Assembly (NCBI GenBank): GCA_900543815.1
Contig: UQST01000039.1
Location: 1 to 23,992 of the forward strand
From: an uncultured Prevotellaceae bacterium
GTDB taxonomy: Bacteria; Bacteroidota; Bacteroidia; Bacteroidales; Bacteroidaceae
Direction of reading: 5' to 3'
DNA length: 23,992 bases
Position numbers and translations under genes: made by a program. Shown piece after piece: positions 7,990-15,640 of this stretch. A model generated the notes under the pieces. It did no database searches and was not told the origin of the DNA. It saw only the letters and a program-made list of their open reading frames with translations. Within the stretch, counting starts at the first letter, position 1, and each line of letters begins with the position of its first letter.

Positions 7990-8748
7990 TTAGAAGCATA
8001 TTTTTGCTTGACAAGCTATTTCGCTTTCATTTTTACGCACTTCCACCTCCATCTCGTTGCTTTCTTCGCCCTGCTGAACGTAGAAGGAAAGCCTGTCGCC
8101 CATGTATGCTTCGGTCTTGTAGGCTATCTCCAGACGCTTGGGAGGCTGCTCCTGGAAGCGCTCTTTGGGCAAGAGGTCCAGAATGTGCTCTATGTACTTG
8201 ATGCTGTTGATATGCCCGTTGATGTCGGTATCGCTGTAGTAGGTGTCGATGGTGCGCACCAACTGGGGGGCTTTGAAGCGGAAGCGTCCGTGACCCTCGA
8301 TGGGACAGATGTTCTCCTCATCTGCTACCACATAGTTGAGAATATCCCCATTATATAAGGTAAGCAGGTCGCAGGGCTTGCGGGTGTTGACATCTATCAT
8401 CGCCCAAATGCTGCGGGCATAACCGTATGGAGTGCCGTCGGGACGCAGGATGGCGAAGTTTCGGCTCGTGAAGAGCTTCATCACTCCCTCTACCCACGTC
8501 TTGATGCTCACCTGTTCATACTGCTTGGGCATCTCGTTCATTTCGATGCAGAGGCGTGAGAGCACCCATGTGTACTGAGTCTCATTGAGTGCGCCTATTC
8601 CCCATCCCCTCTTCTGTGAGTGCTTGCCCGCTGCATTGAGCAGATGGTTGCCCAGTACGCCCAGGAACAGATGTCCCGTGAAATCCACGTGGAAGGGTTC
8701 CACCAGCACGTCGTAGGTGTCTATCTTTGGAAGTTTCATGTCACTCAT
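7990..8748 (-). CDS. Acyl-ACP thioesterase (FatA/FatB-like) in the ilv operon
   Basis: The 252-residue protein matches the bacterial acyl-ACP thioesterase family, a double hotdog fold that hydrolyses acyl-ACP to free fatty acid. The first hotdog carries YTWVLSRLCIEMNEMPKQYEQVSIKTWV (about 59-86). The second carries the active-site region SDTDINGHINSIKYIEHILD, with the D, N and H pattern seen in this family. Its start overlaps the ilvN stop by four bases (ATGA at 8745-8748), so the two are tightly coupled. Its place between ilvN and ilvC is a recurring Bacteroidota arrangement, probably reflecting a link between branched-chain amino acid and fatty acid supply, but its substrate chain length or branching cannot be told here. 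It has no signal peptide and should be cytoplasmic. Confidence 0.9.
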   Translation of the reverse strand: MSDMKLPKIDTYDVLVEPFHVDFTGHLFLGVLGNHLLNAAGKHSQKRGWGIGALNETQYTWVLSRLCIEMNEMPKQYEQVSIKTWVEGVMKLFTSRNFAILRPDGTPYGYARSIWAMIDVNTRKPCDLLTLYNGDILNYVVADEENICPIEGHGRFRFKAPQLVRTIDTYYSDTDINGHINSIKYIEHILDLLPKERFQEQPPKRLEIAYKTEAYMGDRLSFYVQQGEESNEMEVEVRKNESEIACQAKICF

Positions 8749-9362
8749 TTCTCCTTCATTCTTTCCTCCAGGTACTTGTCGAGTGTCTCCACCAGGCTCT
8801 TGGTCACAGCTATACGTCCAGAGCGAACGAACTGCAGCACCACATCCAGGTGGTTGAGGCTCCTGTAGAGCTTGAGTATTTCCTCGGTATCACCCTTCTT
8901 CTCCACGATGGTGTAGGTGGGGTTCACCTCCACGATGCGTGCTCCGTGCTTGCGGATAATCTTGCCCACATTGTCATTCTCGAGCACGATGGGCGTGCTG
9001 AGCTTCAGTAGGCAGGCCTCCAGAATGAACAGCTCGTCGTCGGTGAAGTAGTTGGCCTGCAGCACGTCTATCTTTTTCTCTATCTGCTTGGTGAGCATGA
9101 TGGCCATCTCCTCGGTGCAGTAGCAGGTGATGGTGTATTTATGCACGCCTGGCGTACTGCTGGCGCACACGTTGAGCGTCTCGATGTTGACCTGCCTGCG
9201 GGTGAATACGGCAGTTATCTGATTGAGTATGCCGGCGAAGTTCTCGCTATAGATGATCATTGTGTAGAGCGTCACTCCCTCGGGGCACTCCAGGCTTCCG
9301 CACTTGCCGCAGGTGTTGCAGTCACCGCACTCAGCCGCTCCTATCTTCTTGTTTGTCTCCAT
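8745..9362 (-). CDS. ilvN: Acetolactate synthase small (regulatory) subunit with Cys-rich N-terminus
   Basis: IlvN binds the catalytic subunit IlvB and gives activity and usually valine feedback control. The 205-residue product has an ACT domain from about residue 31 (TLYTMIIYSENFAGILNQITAVFTRRQVNIETLNV) and the usual C-terminal domain (about 110-190). What is odd is the first 30 residues: C12, C15, C18, C21 and C26 form CxxCxxCxxCxxxxCP, which recalls ferredoxin-type or zinc-binding motifs and is not part of an ordinary IlvN. The upstream ilvB gene ends 26 bases before this start, and no later start would leave the first ACT strand intact, so the extension is probably translated. Valine-binding residues could not be judged with confidence. 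Confidence 0.93.
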   Translation of the reverse strand: METNKKIGAAECGDCNTCGKCGSLECPEGVTLYTMIIYSENFAGILNQITAVFTRRQVNIETLNVCASSTPGVHKYTITCYCTEEMAIMLTKQIEKKIDVLQANYFTDDELFILEACLLKLSTPIVLENDNVGKIIRKHGARIVEVNPTYTIVEKKGDTEEILKLYRSLNHLDVVLQFVRSGRIAVTKSLVETLDKYLEERMKEK

Positions 9363-9388
9363 GTCTTTTCTCTTGCAGTTGTTCGTCC

Positions 9389-11143
9389 TTACTTGATGTC
9401 CAGCAACATCTCATCCACACTGGCTCCTGGAGGAGTCATCGGCAGCACGTTGTCCTCTTCCTTGATGGCACATTGCAGCAGGAAGGGGCCGTCTGTGCTG
9501 AGCATCTCACTGATGGCGTCGTTCAGGTCGGCGCGGTCGATGACGGTGCGCGAGGGAATTCCGTAGGCTGCAGAAATCTGCTCGTAGTCGGGGTTGAGCA
9601 TGGGAGTGAACGAATATCTCTTCTGAAAGAACATGTATTGCCACTGGCGCACATTGCCCAGGAAGTTGTTGTTGAGCAGGATGATCTTCACTGGCGACTG
9701 CTGTTCCATGATGGTACCCAGCTCCTGGATAGTCATCTGCAGACCGCCGTCGCCGCAGAACATGCACACCGTACGCTCTGGCGCTCCAAAGGTAGCTCCT
9801 ATGGCAGCAGGCAGGCCAAAGCCCATCGTGCCGCATCCACCGCTGGTCACCACGCTGCGGGCTTTGCTGAACTGGAAGTAGCGGCAGCCGAACATCTGGT
9901 TCTGACCTACGTCGGTGACCAGGATAGCCTTGTGTGCGGTGGCTTCGCTTACGGCTCTCACCACCTCGCCCATCAGCAAGGGTCCTTCGGTGGGATGTAT
10001 TGCAGGCTGGATGACTTTGTAGTCCTCCTTGTCCTCATACGGCTTGAAACCATCCACCCAAGCCTGATGACGGGCCGGCTCCACCAGTTCGGTCACCCTC
10101 TGGAGTGTCTGCTTGCAGTTGCCCACAACGGCCACATCCACCTTCACATTCTTGTTTATCTCGCTGGGGTCGATGTCGAAGTGTATGATACGGGCCTGCT
10201 TGGCGTAGGTTTCCAGTTTGCCTGTCACACGGTCGTCGAAGCGCATGCCGATGGCGATAAGCAGATCACATTGGTTGGTCATCACGTTGGGACCAAGGTT
10301 GCCGTGCATTCCCAGCATGCCCATATTCAGTGGGTGGTCGGTGGGCAGGGCGCTCAGACCCAGCATGGTGCATCCTGCGGGAATCTGCGCTTTCTCGAGC
10401 AGAGCCTTCAGCTCCTCTCTGGCTTCGCCCAGCTCCACTCCTTGTCCTACCAGCGCAAAGGGCTTCACGCTGTTGTTTATCAGGCGGGCAGCCTCCTCGA
10501 TGGTGGCTTCGGAGGGGACGTGAACGGGCTTGTAGGAGCGTATGAAATCAACGTGGGCAGGCTTGTAATCTACCATGCCCGTCTGTGCATTCTTGGCAAA
10601 ATCCAGCACCACCGGACCTGGACGGCCGCTGCGTGCGATATAGAATGCCCGGCTTACTGCCCATGCGATGTCTTCGGCCTTTCTTATCTGGAAAGCCCAC
10701 TTCGTGATGGGTTGGGTTACACCTATGACATCCACCTCCTGGAAAGCGTCGGTTCCCAGCATGGCAGCTCCCACCTGTCCGCAGATGACCACCATGGGCG
10801 TGGAGTCCATCATGGCATCTGCCACACCTGTAATGGTGTTCATGGCACCCGGACCGCTGGTGACAATGGCACATCCCACTCTTCCCGACACCCGAGCATA
10901 ACCCTGTGCGGCATGTACGGCACCTTGTTCGTGGCGCACCAGAATGTGGTGCAATGTCTCCTTATGGTCGTAGAGAGCATCGTAGGTAGGCATTATGGCA
11001 CCGCCCGGATAGCCGAACAGCACATCCACTCCCTCGTGTTCCAGAGAGCGCATCATGGCTTCGGCGCCCGTTATACGCTCGCACTCGTTGGCGGCGGAAG
11101 CGGTTACGTGCTCGCCGTTGGCCTTTATCTTGTCCTTATTCAT
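9389..11143 (-). CDS. ilvB: Acetolactate synthase large (catalytic) subunit
   Basis: IlvB condenses two pyruvates, or pyruvate and 2-oxobutyrate, using thiamine diphosphate; it commits carbon to valine/leucine or isoleucine. The 584-residue product has the three expected domains: the N-terminal pyrimidine-binding domain with the catalytic glutamate E72 (VRHEQGAVHAAQGYAR), the central FAD-type domain (about 210-350), and the pyrophosphate-binding domain with CGDGGLQMT (GDG at 464-466) ending in LLNNNFLGNVRQ (491-493). It lies 100 bases after ilvD and 26 bases before ilvN. About 20 residues at the N-terminus are polar and variable, so a start a little further in cannot be excluded. Confidence 0.97.
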   Translation of the reverse strand: MNKDKIKANGEHVTASAANECERITGAEAMMRSLEHEGVDVLFGYPGGAIMPTYDALYDHKETLHHILVRHEQGAVHAAQGYARVSGRVGCAIVTSGPGAMNTITGVADAMMDSTPMVVICGQVGAAMLGTDAFQEVDVIGVTQPITKWAFQIRKAEDIAWAVSRAFYIARSGRPGPVVLDFAKNAQTGMVDYKPAHVDFIRSYKPVHVPSEATIEEAARLINNSVKPFALVGQGVELGEAREELKALLEKAQIPAGCTMLGLSALPTDHPLNMGMLGMHGNLGPNVMTNQCDLLIAIGMRFDDRVTGKLETYAKQARIIHFDIDPSEINKNVKVDVAVVGNCKQTLQRVTELVEPARHQAWVDGFKPYEDKEDYKVIQPAIHPTEGPLLMGEVVRAVSEATAHKAILVTDVGQNQMFGCRYFQFSKARSVVTSGGCGTMGFGLPAAIGATFGAPERTVCMFCGDGGLQMTIQELGTIMEQQSPVKIILLNNNFLGNVRQWQYMFFQKRYSFTPMLNPDYEQISAAYGIPSRTVIDRADLNDAISEMLSTDGPFLLQCAIKEEDNVLPMTPPGASVDEMLLDIK

Positions 11144-11243
11144 ATTATATATAGTACTTCAGAATGTATTTTGCTCCCCTGGAGAACTTCTTCGGATGGG
11201 AAGGCCAGTCTGCTCTTCGGGGAAATTTATAAAGGGCCTTTGC

Positions 11244-13046
11244 TTAATCTATGATTCTCACTCCGCCCTTGTCGGCACTTGACACGCTCTGTGCATAGGC
11301 TCTGAGCGCCCGGCTCACCTCGCGATGACGGGTCATGGGACGCTGTTCGCGTGCTGCCAGTTCCTCGTCGGAGAGGTGTACGTTGATACTGCGTGAGGGG
11401 ATGTCAATCTCGATGATGTCGCCGTCGAGTATCTTGCCTATATTGCCGCCGCTGGCTGCTTCGGGTGAGATATGGCCGATGCTCAGTCCGCTTGTGCCGC
11501 CGCTGAAGCGACCGTCGGTAATCAGCGCACACTCCTTGCCCATGTGCATGCTCTTGATATAGCTGGTGGGGTAGAGCATCTCCTGCATTCCGGGGCCACC
11601 CTTGGGACCTTCGTGCGTGATGACTACCACGTCGCCTTTTTTCACTTTGCCTCCCAGGATGCCTTCGCAAGCATCCTCCTGCGAGTCGAACACCACAGCC
11701 GGACCCTCGAAGTGCCAGATACTCTCGTCCACTCCAGCGGTCTTCACTACACAACCGTCCTGCGCTATGTTGCCAAAGAGAATGGCCATTCCGCCATCCT
11801 TGGTGTAGGCGTGCTCGATGTCGCGGATGCATCCCTGCTCGCGGTCAGTGTCCAGCGAGGGGTAGGTGTTGCTCTGGGCACCCAGCTTGTTGCAGAATCT
11901 TCCGCCGGGAGCACTTGTATAGATGCGCACAGCCTCTGCATCCACTTGGGGTTTCATGACGCTGTACTTCTCGATGTCTTCGGCCAGAGTGGCACCATCC
12001 ACGCGCTTCACGCTTGTGTCCAACAAGCCTCCCTTGGCCAGTTCGCCCAGCAGGTTGAGCGTTCCGCCTGCCCTGTTGTATTCCTGGATGGAGTATCTCT
12101 GTGAGTTGGGAGAGAGCTTGCACAGGAAAGGTGTGCGGCGGCTCAGCGCGTCGATATCCTTCATGGTGAAATCCACATTGCCCTCCTGGGCCACTGCCAG
12201 CAGGTGAAGCACGGTGTTGGTGCTTGCTCCCATGGCGATGTCAAGCGTCATGGCATTGAGGAAAGCCTGTCTGGTGGCAATGGAGCGGGGCAGTACGCTC
12301 TCGTCTCCATCCTCGTAGTAGGCCAGTGCGTTCTTCACTATCAGTCGTGCTGCATCCTGCATGAGCCGCACACGATTGGCGTGTGTAGCCAGGATGGAGC
12401 CGTTTCCGGGGAGCGACAGACCAATGGCTTCGGTGAGGTTGTTCATGGAGTTGGCGGTGAACATACCGCTGCAGCAGCCGCATCCCGGGCAGGCTCTGTC
12501 CTCCACCTCTGCCAGTTCGGCATCACTCACAGTGGGGTCGGCGCCCTTGATCATGGCCGTTATCAGGTCCAGGTTCTCGCCTTTGTACTGTCCGGCTTCC
12601 ATAGGACCGCCGCTCACGAATACGGCAGGGATGTTCAGTCTCATGGCTGCCATCAGCATTCCCGGTGTGATCTTGTCGCAGTTGGATATGCATATCATGG
12701 CATCTGCCTTGTGTCCGTTCACCATGTATTCTACGCTGTCGGCTATGATATCACGGCTGGGCAGGCTGTAGAGCATTCCGTCGTGTCCCATTGCAATGCC
12801 GTCATCAATGGCTATCGTATTGAATTCCGCGGCGTAGCATCCCAGTCTTTCTATCTCCTGCTTGACGATTTGACCCGCCTCATGCAGATGGGTGTGGCCG
12901 GGCACGAACTGTGTGAACGAGTTGACAATAGCGATGATGGGCTTGCCAAACTGTTCGCGTTTCATTCCATTGGCAACCCACAGAGCGCGGGCACCTGCCA
13001 TGCGCCTACCTTGGGTGCAAACGGCACTTCTGAGCGTGTGTTTCAT
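11244..13046 (-). CDS. ilvD: Dihydroxy-acid dehydratase
   Basis: IlvD dehydrates the dihydroxy acids to 2-oxo acids, the shared step before transamination of valine and isoleucine. The 600-residue product is close in length to the E. coli type and starts with the familiar segment (RRMAGARALWVANGMKREQFGKP). Candidate iron-sulfur cysteines are C123 in ISNCDKITPG and those in CPGCGCCSGMFTANSMN (186-192), and metal-binding DDG appears at 81-83. It is the first gene of the ilv operon, with a good promoter at 13140-13170 and an untranslated leader of roughly 85 bases. The leader shows no branched-chain-rich leader peptide, so classical attenuation is not evident. Confidence 0.97.
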   Translation of the reverse strand: MKHTLRSAVCTQGRRMAGARALWVANGMKREQFGKPIIAIVNSFTQFVPGHTHLHEAGQIVKQEIERLGCYAAEFNTIAIDDGIAMGHDGMLYSLPSRDIIADSVEYMVNGHKADAMICISNCDKITPGMLMAAMRLNIPAVFVSGGPMEAGQYKGENLDLITAMIKGADPTVSDAELAEVEDRACPGCGCCSGMFTANSMNNLTEAIGLSLPGNGSILATHANRVRLMQDAARLIVKNALAYYEDGDESVLPRSIATRQAFLNAMTLDIAMGASTNTVLHLLAVAQEGNVDFTMKDIDALSRRTPFLCKLSPNSQRYSIQEYNRAGGTLNLLGELAKGGLLDTSVKRVDGATLAEDIEKYSVMKPQVDAEAVRIYTSAPGGRFCNKLGAQSNTYPSLDTDREQGCIRDIEHAYTKDGGMAILFGNIAQDGCVVKTAGVDESIWHFEGPAVVFDSQEDACEGILGGKVKKGDVVVITHEGPKGGPGMQEMLYPTSYIKSMHMGKECALITDGRFSGGTSGLSIGHISPEAASGGNIGKILDGDIIEIDIPSRSINVHLSDEELAAREQRPMTRHREVSRALRAYAQSVSSADKGGVRIID

Positions 13047-13139
13047 ATCCTATTGCTTATATGGTCTGTTGCTGCATACTATGCTTCCATTTTAATGGCG
13101 TGGGCCAATGCGTGGCTTTCGCTAAGTCAATTGGAACTG

Positions 13140-13170
13140 CAAAATTACTTAAAATTTGAAATATAGCCAA
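13140..13170 (-). promoter_or_regulatory. Bacteroidota-type promoter of the ilv operon
   Basis: On the minus strand TTGG (13170-13167) is followed after 19 bases by TAATTTTG (13147-13140), a full match to TAnnTTTG with good spacing. Transcription would start near 13133, about 85 bases before the ilvD start codon. Confidence 0.7.
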
Positions 13171-13261
13171 GCATGCGCGCTTTCGTTTTGTTATTTCCGC
13201 TTTTTCGGGCGTCTGCAGAAAGTACTTGGCCCTTGTGCAGGCCAGTGTCGCAGAATAATTG

Positions 13262-13269
13262 TATATTTG
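13262..13269 (+). promoter_or_regulatory. -7 element just before the GH10-like gene
   Basis: TATATTTG matches TAnnTTTG and ends only 8 bases before the ATG at 13278, which would make a leader of just a few bases. The -33 region is poor: the nearest TTG is 26 bases upstream. Confidence 0.45.
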
Positions 13270-13277
13270 TACCCGTT

Positions 13278-14759
13278 ATGAGAAAGTACATGTTTGTTTG
13301 GCTTCTGCTGCTGACAGCGGTGGCCTTGGCAGGAAACCCTAAGAGGGAATTTCGTGGTGCCTGGATTCAGAGTGTGAATGGGCAGTTTCAGGGGATGGGT
13401 CGTGAGCGTATGCAACAAGTGTTGACAAGCCAGCTCGATGACCTTCAGCGCGATGGCATCAATGCCATCTTCTTTCAGGTACGCTGTGAGGGCGATGCGC
13501 TCTATCCCAGTGAGCTGGAACCTTGGAGTCGTTATCTGACCGGTCAGCAGGGGCTGGCTCCCAATCCATATTGGGATCCCTTGCAGTGGATGATAGAGCA
13601 GTGTCATGCCCGACAGATGGAGCTGCATGCATGGATCAACCCTTATCGTGCCAAGACAAAGGGTACAACGGCACTGGCCAACACGCATGAGTACTTCCGT
13701 CACCCCGACCGTTTCTTCGATTATGACGGTTTGCTGCTCTTTGACCCCGGCTGTCCCGAGAACCGCGACTATATCTGTCAGGTGGCGTGCGACATTGTGC
13801 GCCGTTATGATGTGGATGGCATTCACATAGATGACTATTTCTATCCCTATCCCGCTGCGGGTATTCCCATTCCCGATGACGCTTCTTATGCAAGGTATGG
13901 CAATGGAATGGACCGTGGCGACTGGCGACGTCAGAATGTCAACCTCTTTGTCAAGCAGATGTGCCACGACTTGCGCAAGGTGAAACCTTGGGTGAAGTTC
14001 GGCGTTTCGCCCTTTGGCATCTATCGCAACCAGCGCACCGATCCCGACGGAAGTGCCACCAACGGACTGCAGAACTACGATGACCTCTATGCCGATGTGC
14101 TCGAGTGGGTGCGTCAGGGATGGGTGGATTACAATCTGCCACAGCTCTATTGGGAGGTGGGCAACCGTGCAGCCGACTATGAGACGCTTATCCGCTGGTG
14201 GAGCAACCATGCCGGCAACCGTCCTCTCTATATAGGCCAGTCGGTGGAGCGTACGGTCAAGCATCCCGATCCTACCAATCCCAGCCAGCATCAGATGGCT
14301 CTCAAGTATAATCTCCAGCGCTCTCTCCCGGGCATCTATGGCAGTTGCCAGTGGTATGCAGCCGCTGTTTGCCAGAACCCCCAGGGCTATCAGGATATGC
14401 TCAGGCAGGTTTATCACAGCACCCCAGCCCTTCAGCCCATCATGCCTTGGATAGACTCCAAGCGTCCCAAGAAGCCTCGTCGCACCACTGTACTTTGGAC
14501 AGAGAACGGTCCGGTGCTCTTCTGGAAGGCTCCAAGAGGCAAGAAGGAGATGCAGAAGGCCCGTCAGTATGTGGTGTATCGCTTTGTCAAGGGCGAGAAG
14601 GTGGATTTGGAGGATTCCTCTCATATCCTGTGTATCACCAGCCAGACCTTCCTTCCTCTGGCCTACGAGGGTGGCAACACCGATTATGTATATGTGGTTA
14701 CAGCCCTCGATCGCCTGCACAATGAGTCAAAGGCGGTGAAGAAGAAGGTGAAACTCTGA
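13278..14759 (+). CDS. Exported GH10-like (DUF187) glycosidase with C-terminal Fn3-like domain
   Basis: The start at 13278 gives a clear signal peptide (MRKYMFVWLLLLTAVALAG); 35 extra residues to 13173 show no coding character and would bury it. The 493-residue product belongs to the glycosyl-hydrolase-like 10 / DUF187 group, a beta/alpha barrel. Its hallmarks are present: FRGAWIQSVNG at the mature N-terminus, NAIFFQVRCEGDALYPS, MELHAWINPYRAKT, FDPGCPENRDYI and DGIHIDDYFYPYP, with acidic residues typical of a glycosidase site. From about residue 400 a Fn3-like domain follows (TTVLWTENGPVLFWKAP to TDYVYVVTALDRLHNESKA). Characterised relatives are few, so the substrate is open; a surface or periplasmic polysaccharide or glycan is likely. 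It is transcribed divergently from ilvD, and no partner gene follows it. Confidence 0.88.
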   Translation: MRKYMFVWLLLLTAVALAGNPKREFRGAWIQSVNGQFQGMGRERMQQVLTSQLDDLQRDGINAIFFQVRCEGDALYPSELEPWSRYLTGQQGLAPNPYWDPLQWMIEQCHARQMELHAWINPYRAKTKGTTALANTHEYFRHPDRFFDYDGLLLFDPGCPENRDYICQVACDIVRRYDVDGIHIDDYFYPYPAAGIPIPDDASYARYGNGMDRGDWRRQNVNLFVKQMCHDLRKVKPWVKFGVSPFGIYRNQRTDPDGSATNGLQNYDDLYADVLEWVRQGWVDYNLPQLYWEVGNRAADYETLIRWWSNHAGNRPLYIGQSVERTVKHPDPTNPSQHQMALKYNLQRSLPGIYGSCQWYAAAVCQNPQGYQDMLRQVYHSTPALQPIMPWIDSKRPKKPRRTTVLWTENGPVLFWKAPRGKKEMQKARQYVVYRFVKGEKVDLEDSSHILCITSQTFLPLAYEGGNTDYVYVVTALDRLHNESKAVKKKVKL

Positions 14760-14810
14760 CCCCTTCCCCCTCCAGAGGCACTTTGGCTACCTCATGGAGA
14801 CAACCCTACT

Positions 14811-14876
14811 GAAGCCCATGGCAGCTTTGCCCCAAACGGGAATCGTTTTCTTGTAGGCAAAGCAGTCATGGGCTTC
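14811..14876. repeat. Inverted repeat with 21-bp arms
   Basis: The left arm 14811-14831 (GAAGCCCATG GCA GCTTTGCC) and right arm 14856-14876 (GGCAAAGC AGT CATGGGCTTC) are complementary at 19 of 21 positions, with a 24-base loop. It starts 51 bases after the stop of the GH10-like gene. There is no T-run after it, so it could be a processed or Rho-assisted 3' end or a small repeated element. Confidence 0.75.
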
Positions 14877-15192
14877 CTGCATTTGACCGCCTCTGTGAAA
14901 TCCGTGGAGGGAAGTGGCTCGGAAAGGTGTACGATGTATCCCTGTCAAGCAACCTTGCTCCGGATTTTTGTCTCTCCTGCCTCGTTGGGAGGGTAGAGCT
15001 GGATGGCCAGGCGGTTTGTGCTCAATCATGGAGCAGATGTACGGATTTCACAAGCGTGAATACTCCTTCTTTGCCCTTTCCTGCTGAGTTTTTCTGCAGA
15101 CGCGGAAGCCAGTTGGGGCGGATGGTCAGGCGAGGCAAACTTCCTCGGGGGAAGCAACGGCGGTAACGTGGCAGATGGGGTTGGCGTCAAAT

Positions 15193-15270
15193 GCATTGCG
15201 CTGCGAACCCCAACGGAGCGTGCTGCGATGGCCGATGCACCGCGCTGCGATGGCTGATGCACCGCTGTGC
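15193..15270. repeat. 22-bp tandem array of 12-bp palindromes, locus 2
   Basis: Four 12-base units begin at 15193, 15215, 15237 and 15259, exactly 22 bases apart (GCATTGCGCTGC, GGAGCGTGCTGC, GCACCGCGCTGC, GCACCGCTGTGC). Read on the minus strand, the spacers are ATCAGCCATC, ATCGGCCATC and GTTGGGGTTC. These closely match the spacers of locus 1 on the plus strand (ATCGGTCATC, GTTGGGCATC), so this array is in the opposite orientation. Confidence 0.8.
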
Positions 15271-15569
15271 GCTGATGGTCAGAAAAAGCTTCCGTGTGCC
15301 GGATGACGCAGCGAGCATCGTTTCTTAGCCCGTTCTTCCGCCCGCGAGACTGCTTCTTGCCAGAACCTCCATCCCCCCTCTGCATCTCAATTCCTATTCC
15401 TGCAAAATGCCAGCAAGCAGCATCTGCGGCCTTCAGGGACGCAAGGTGACAGGCAAGCCGGCCTGTGGAATCTATGTGTCAAGAGGAGGGAAGAGAGTGG
15501 TGAAGTAGGTGGTGCGGGTGCTTTTGTTGGCTGTTTCGGACCGTTTCTGTCATCCGTGTGCCTTATTTC

Positions 15570-15600
15570 TTGCCTTATCTGAGATTTCTGCGTAACTTTG
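15570..15600 (+). promoter_or_regulatory. Bacteroidota-type promoter of lysS
   Basis: TTG at 15570-15572, then 20 bases, then TAACTTTG at 15593-15600: a full match to the group consensus. The leader to the lysS ATG at 15641 would be about 35 bases and AT-rich. Confidence 0.75.
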
Positions 15601-15640
15601 CGCACGAAATTTGGAATATATATAATAAGGTATAAGTACG

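Larger units (their letters stand above)
14760..15592. other. Gene-free stretch before the lysS promoter
   Basis: This is about 830 bases without a convincing gene. It holds the 21-bp-arm inverted repeat at 14811-14876, set inside weaker outer complementarity (CAGAGGC near 14773 with GCCTCTG near 14892), and the 22-bp array at 15193-15270. A minus-strand open frame of 80 codons over the inverted repeat has no signs of being a gene. The remaining sequence shows nothing I can name. Confidence 0.6.

Noticed and set aside
13047..13133. Leader-peptide attenuator before ilvD
   Set aside because: Short frames in the leader (such as MEA and MQQQTI) are not rich in Ile, Val or Leu, and no terminator hairpin is seen.
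13191..14720. Long minus-strand open frame opposite the GH10-like gene
   Set aside because: The plus strand encodes a recognisable exported glycosidase with conserved motifs over the same span; the reverse frame is a shadow.
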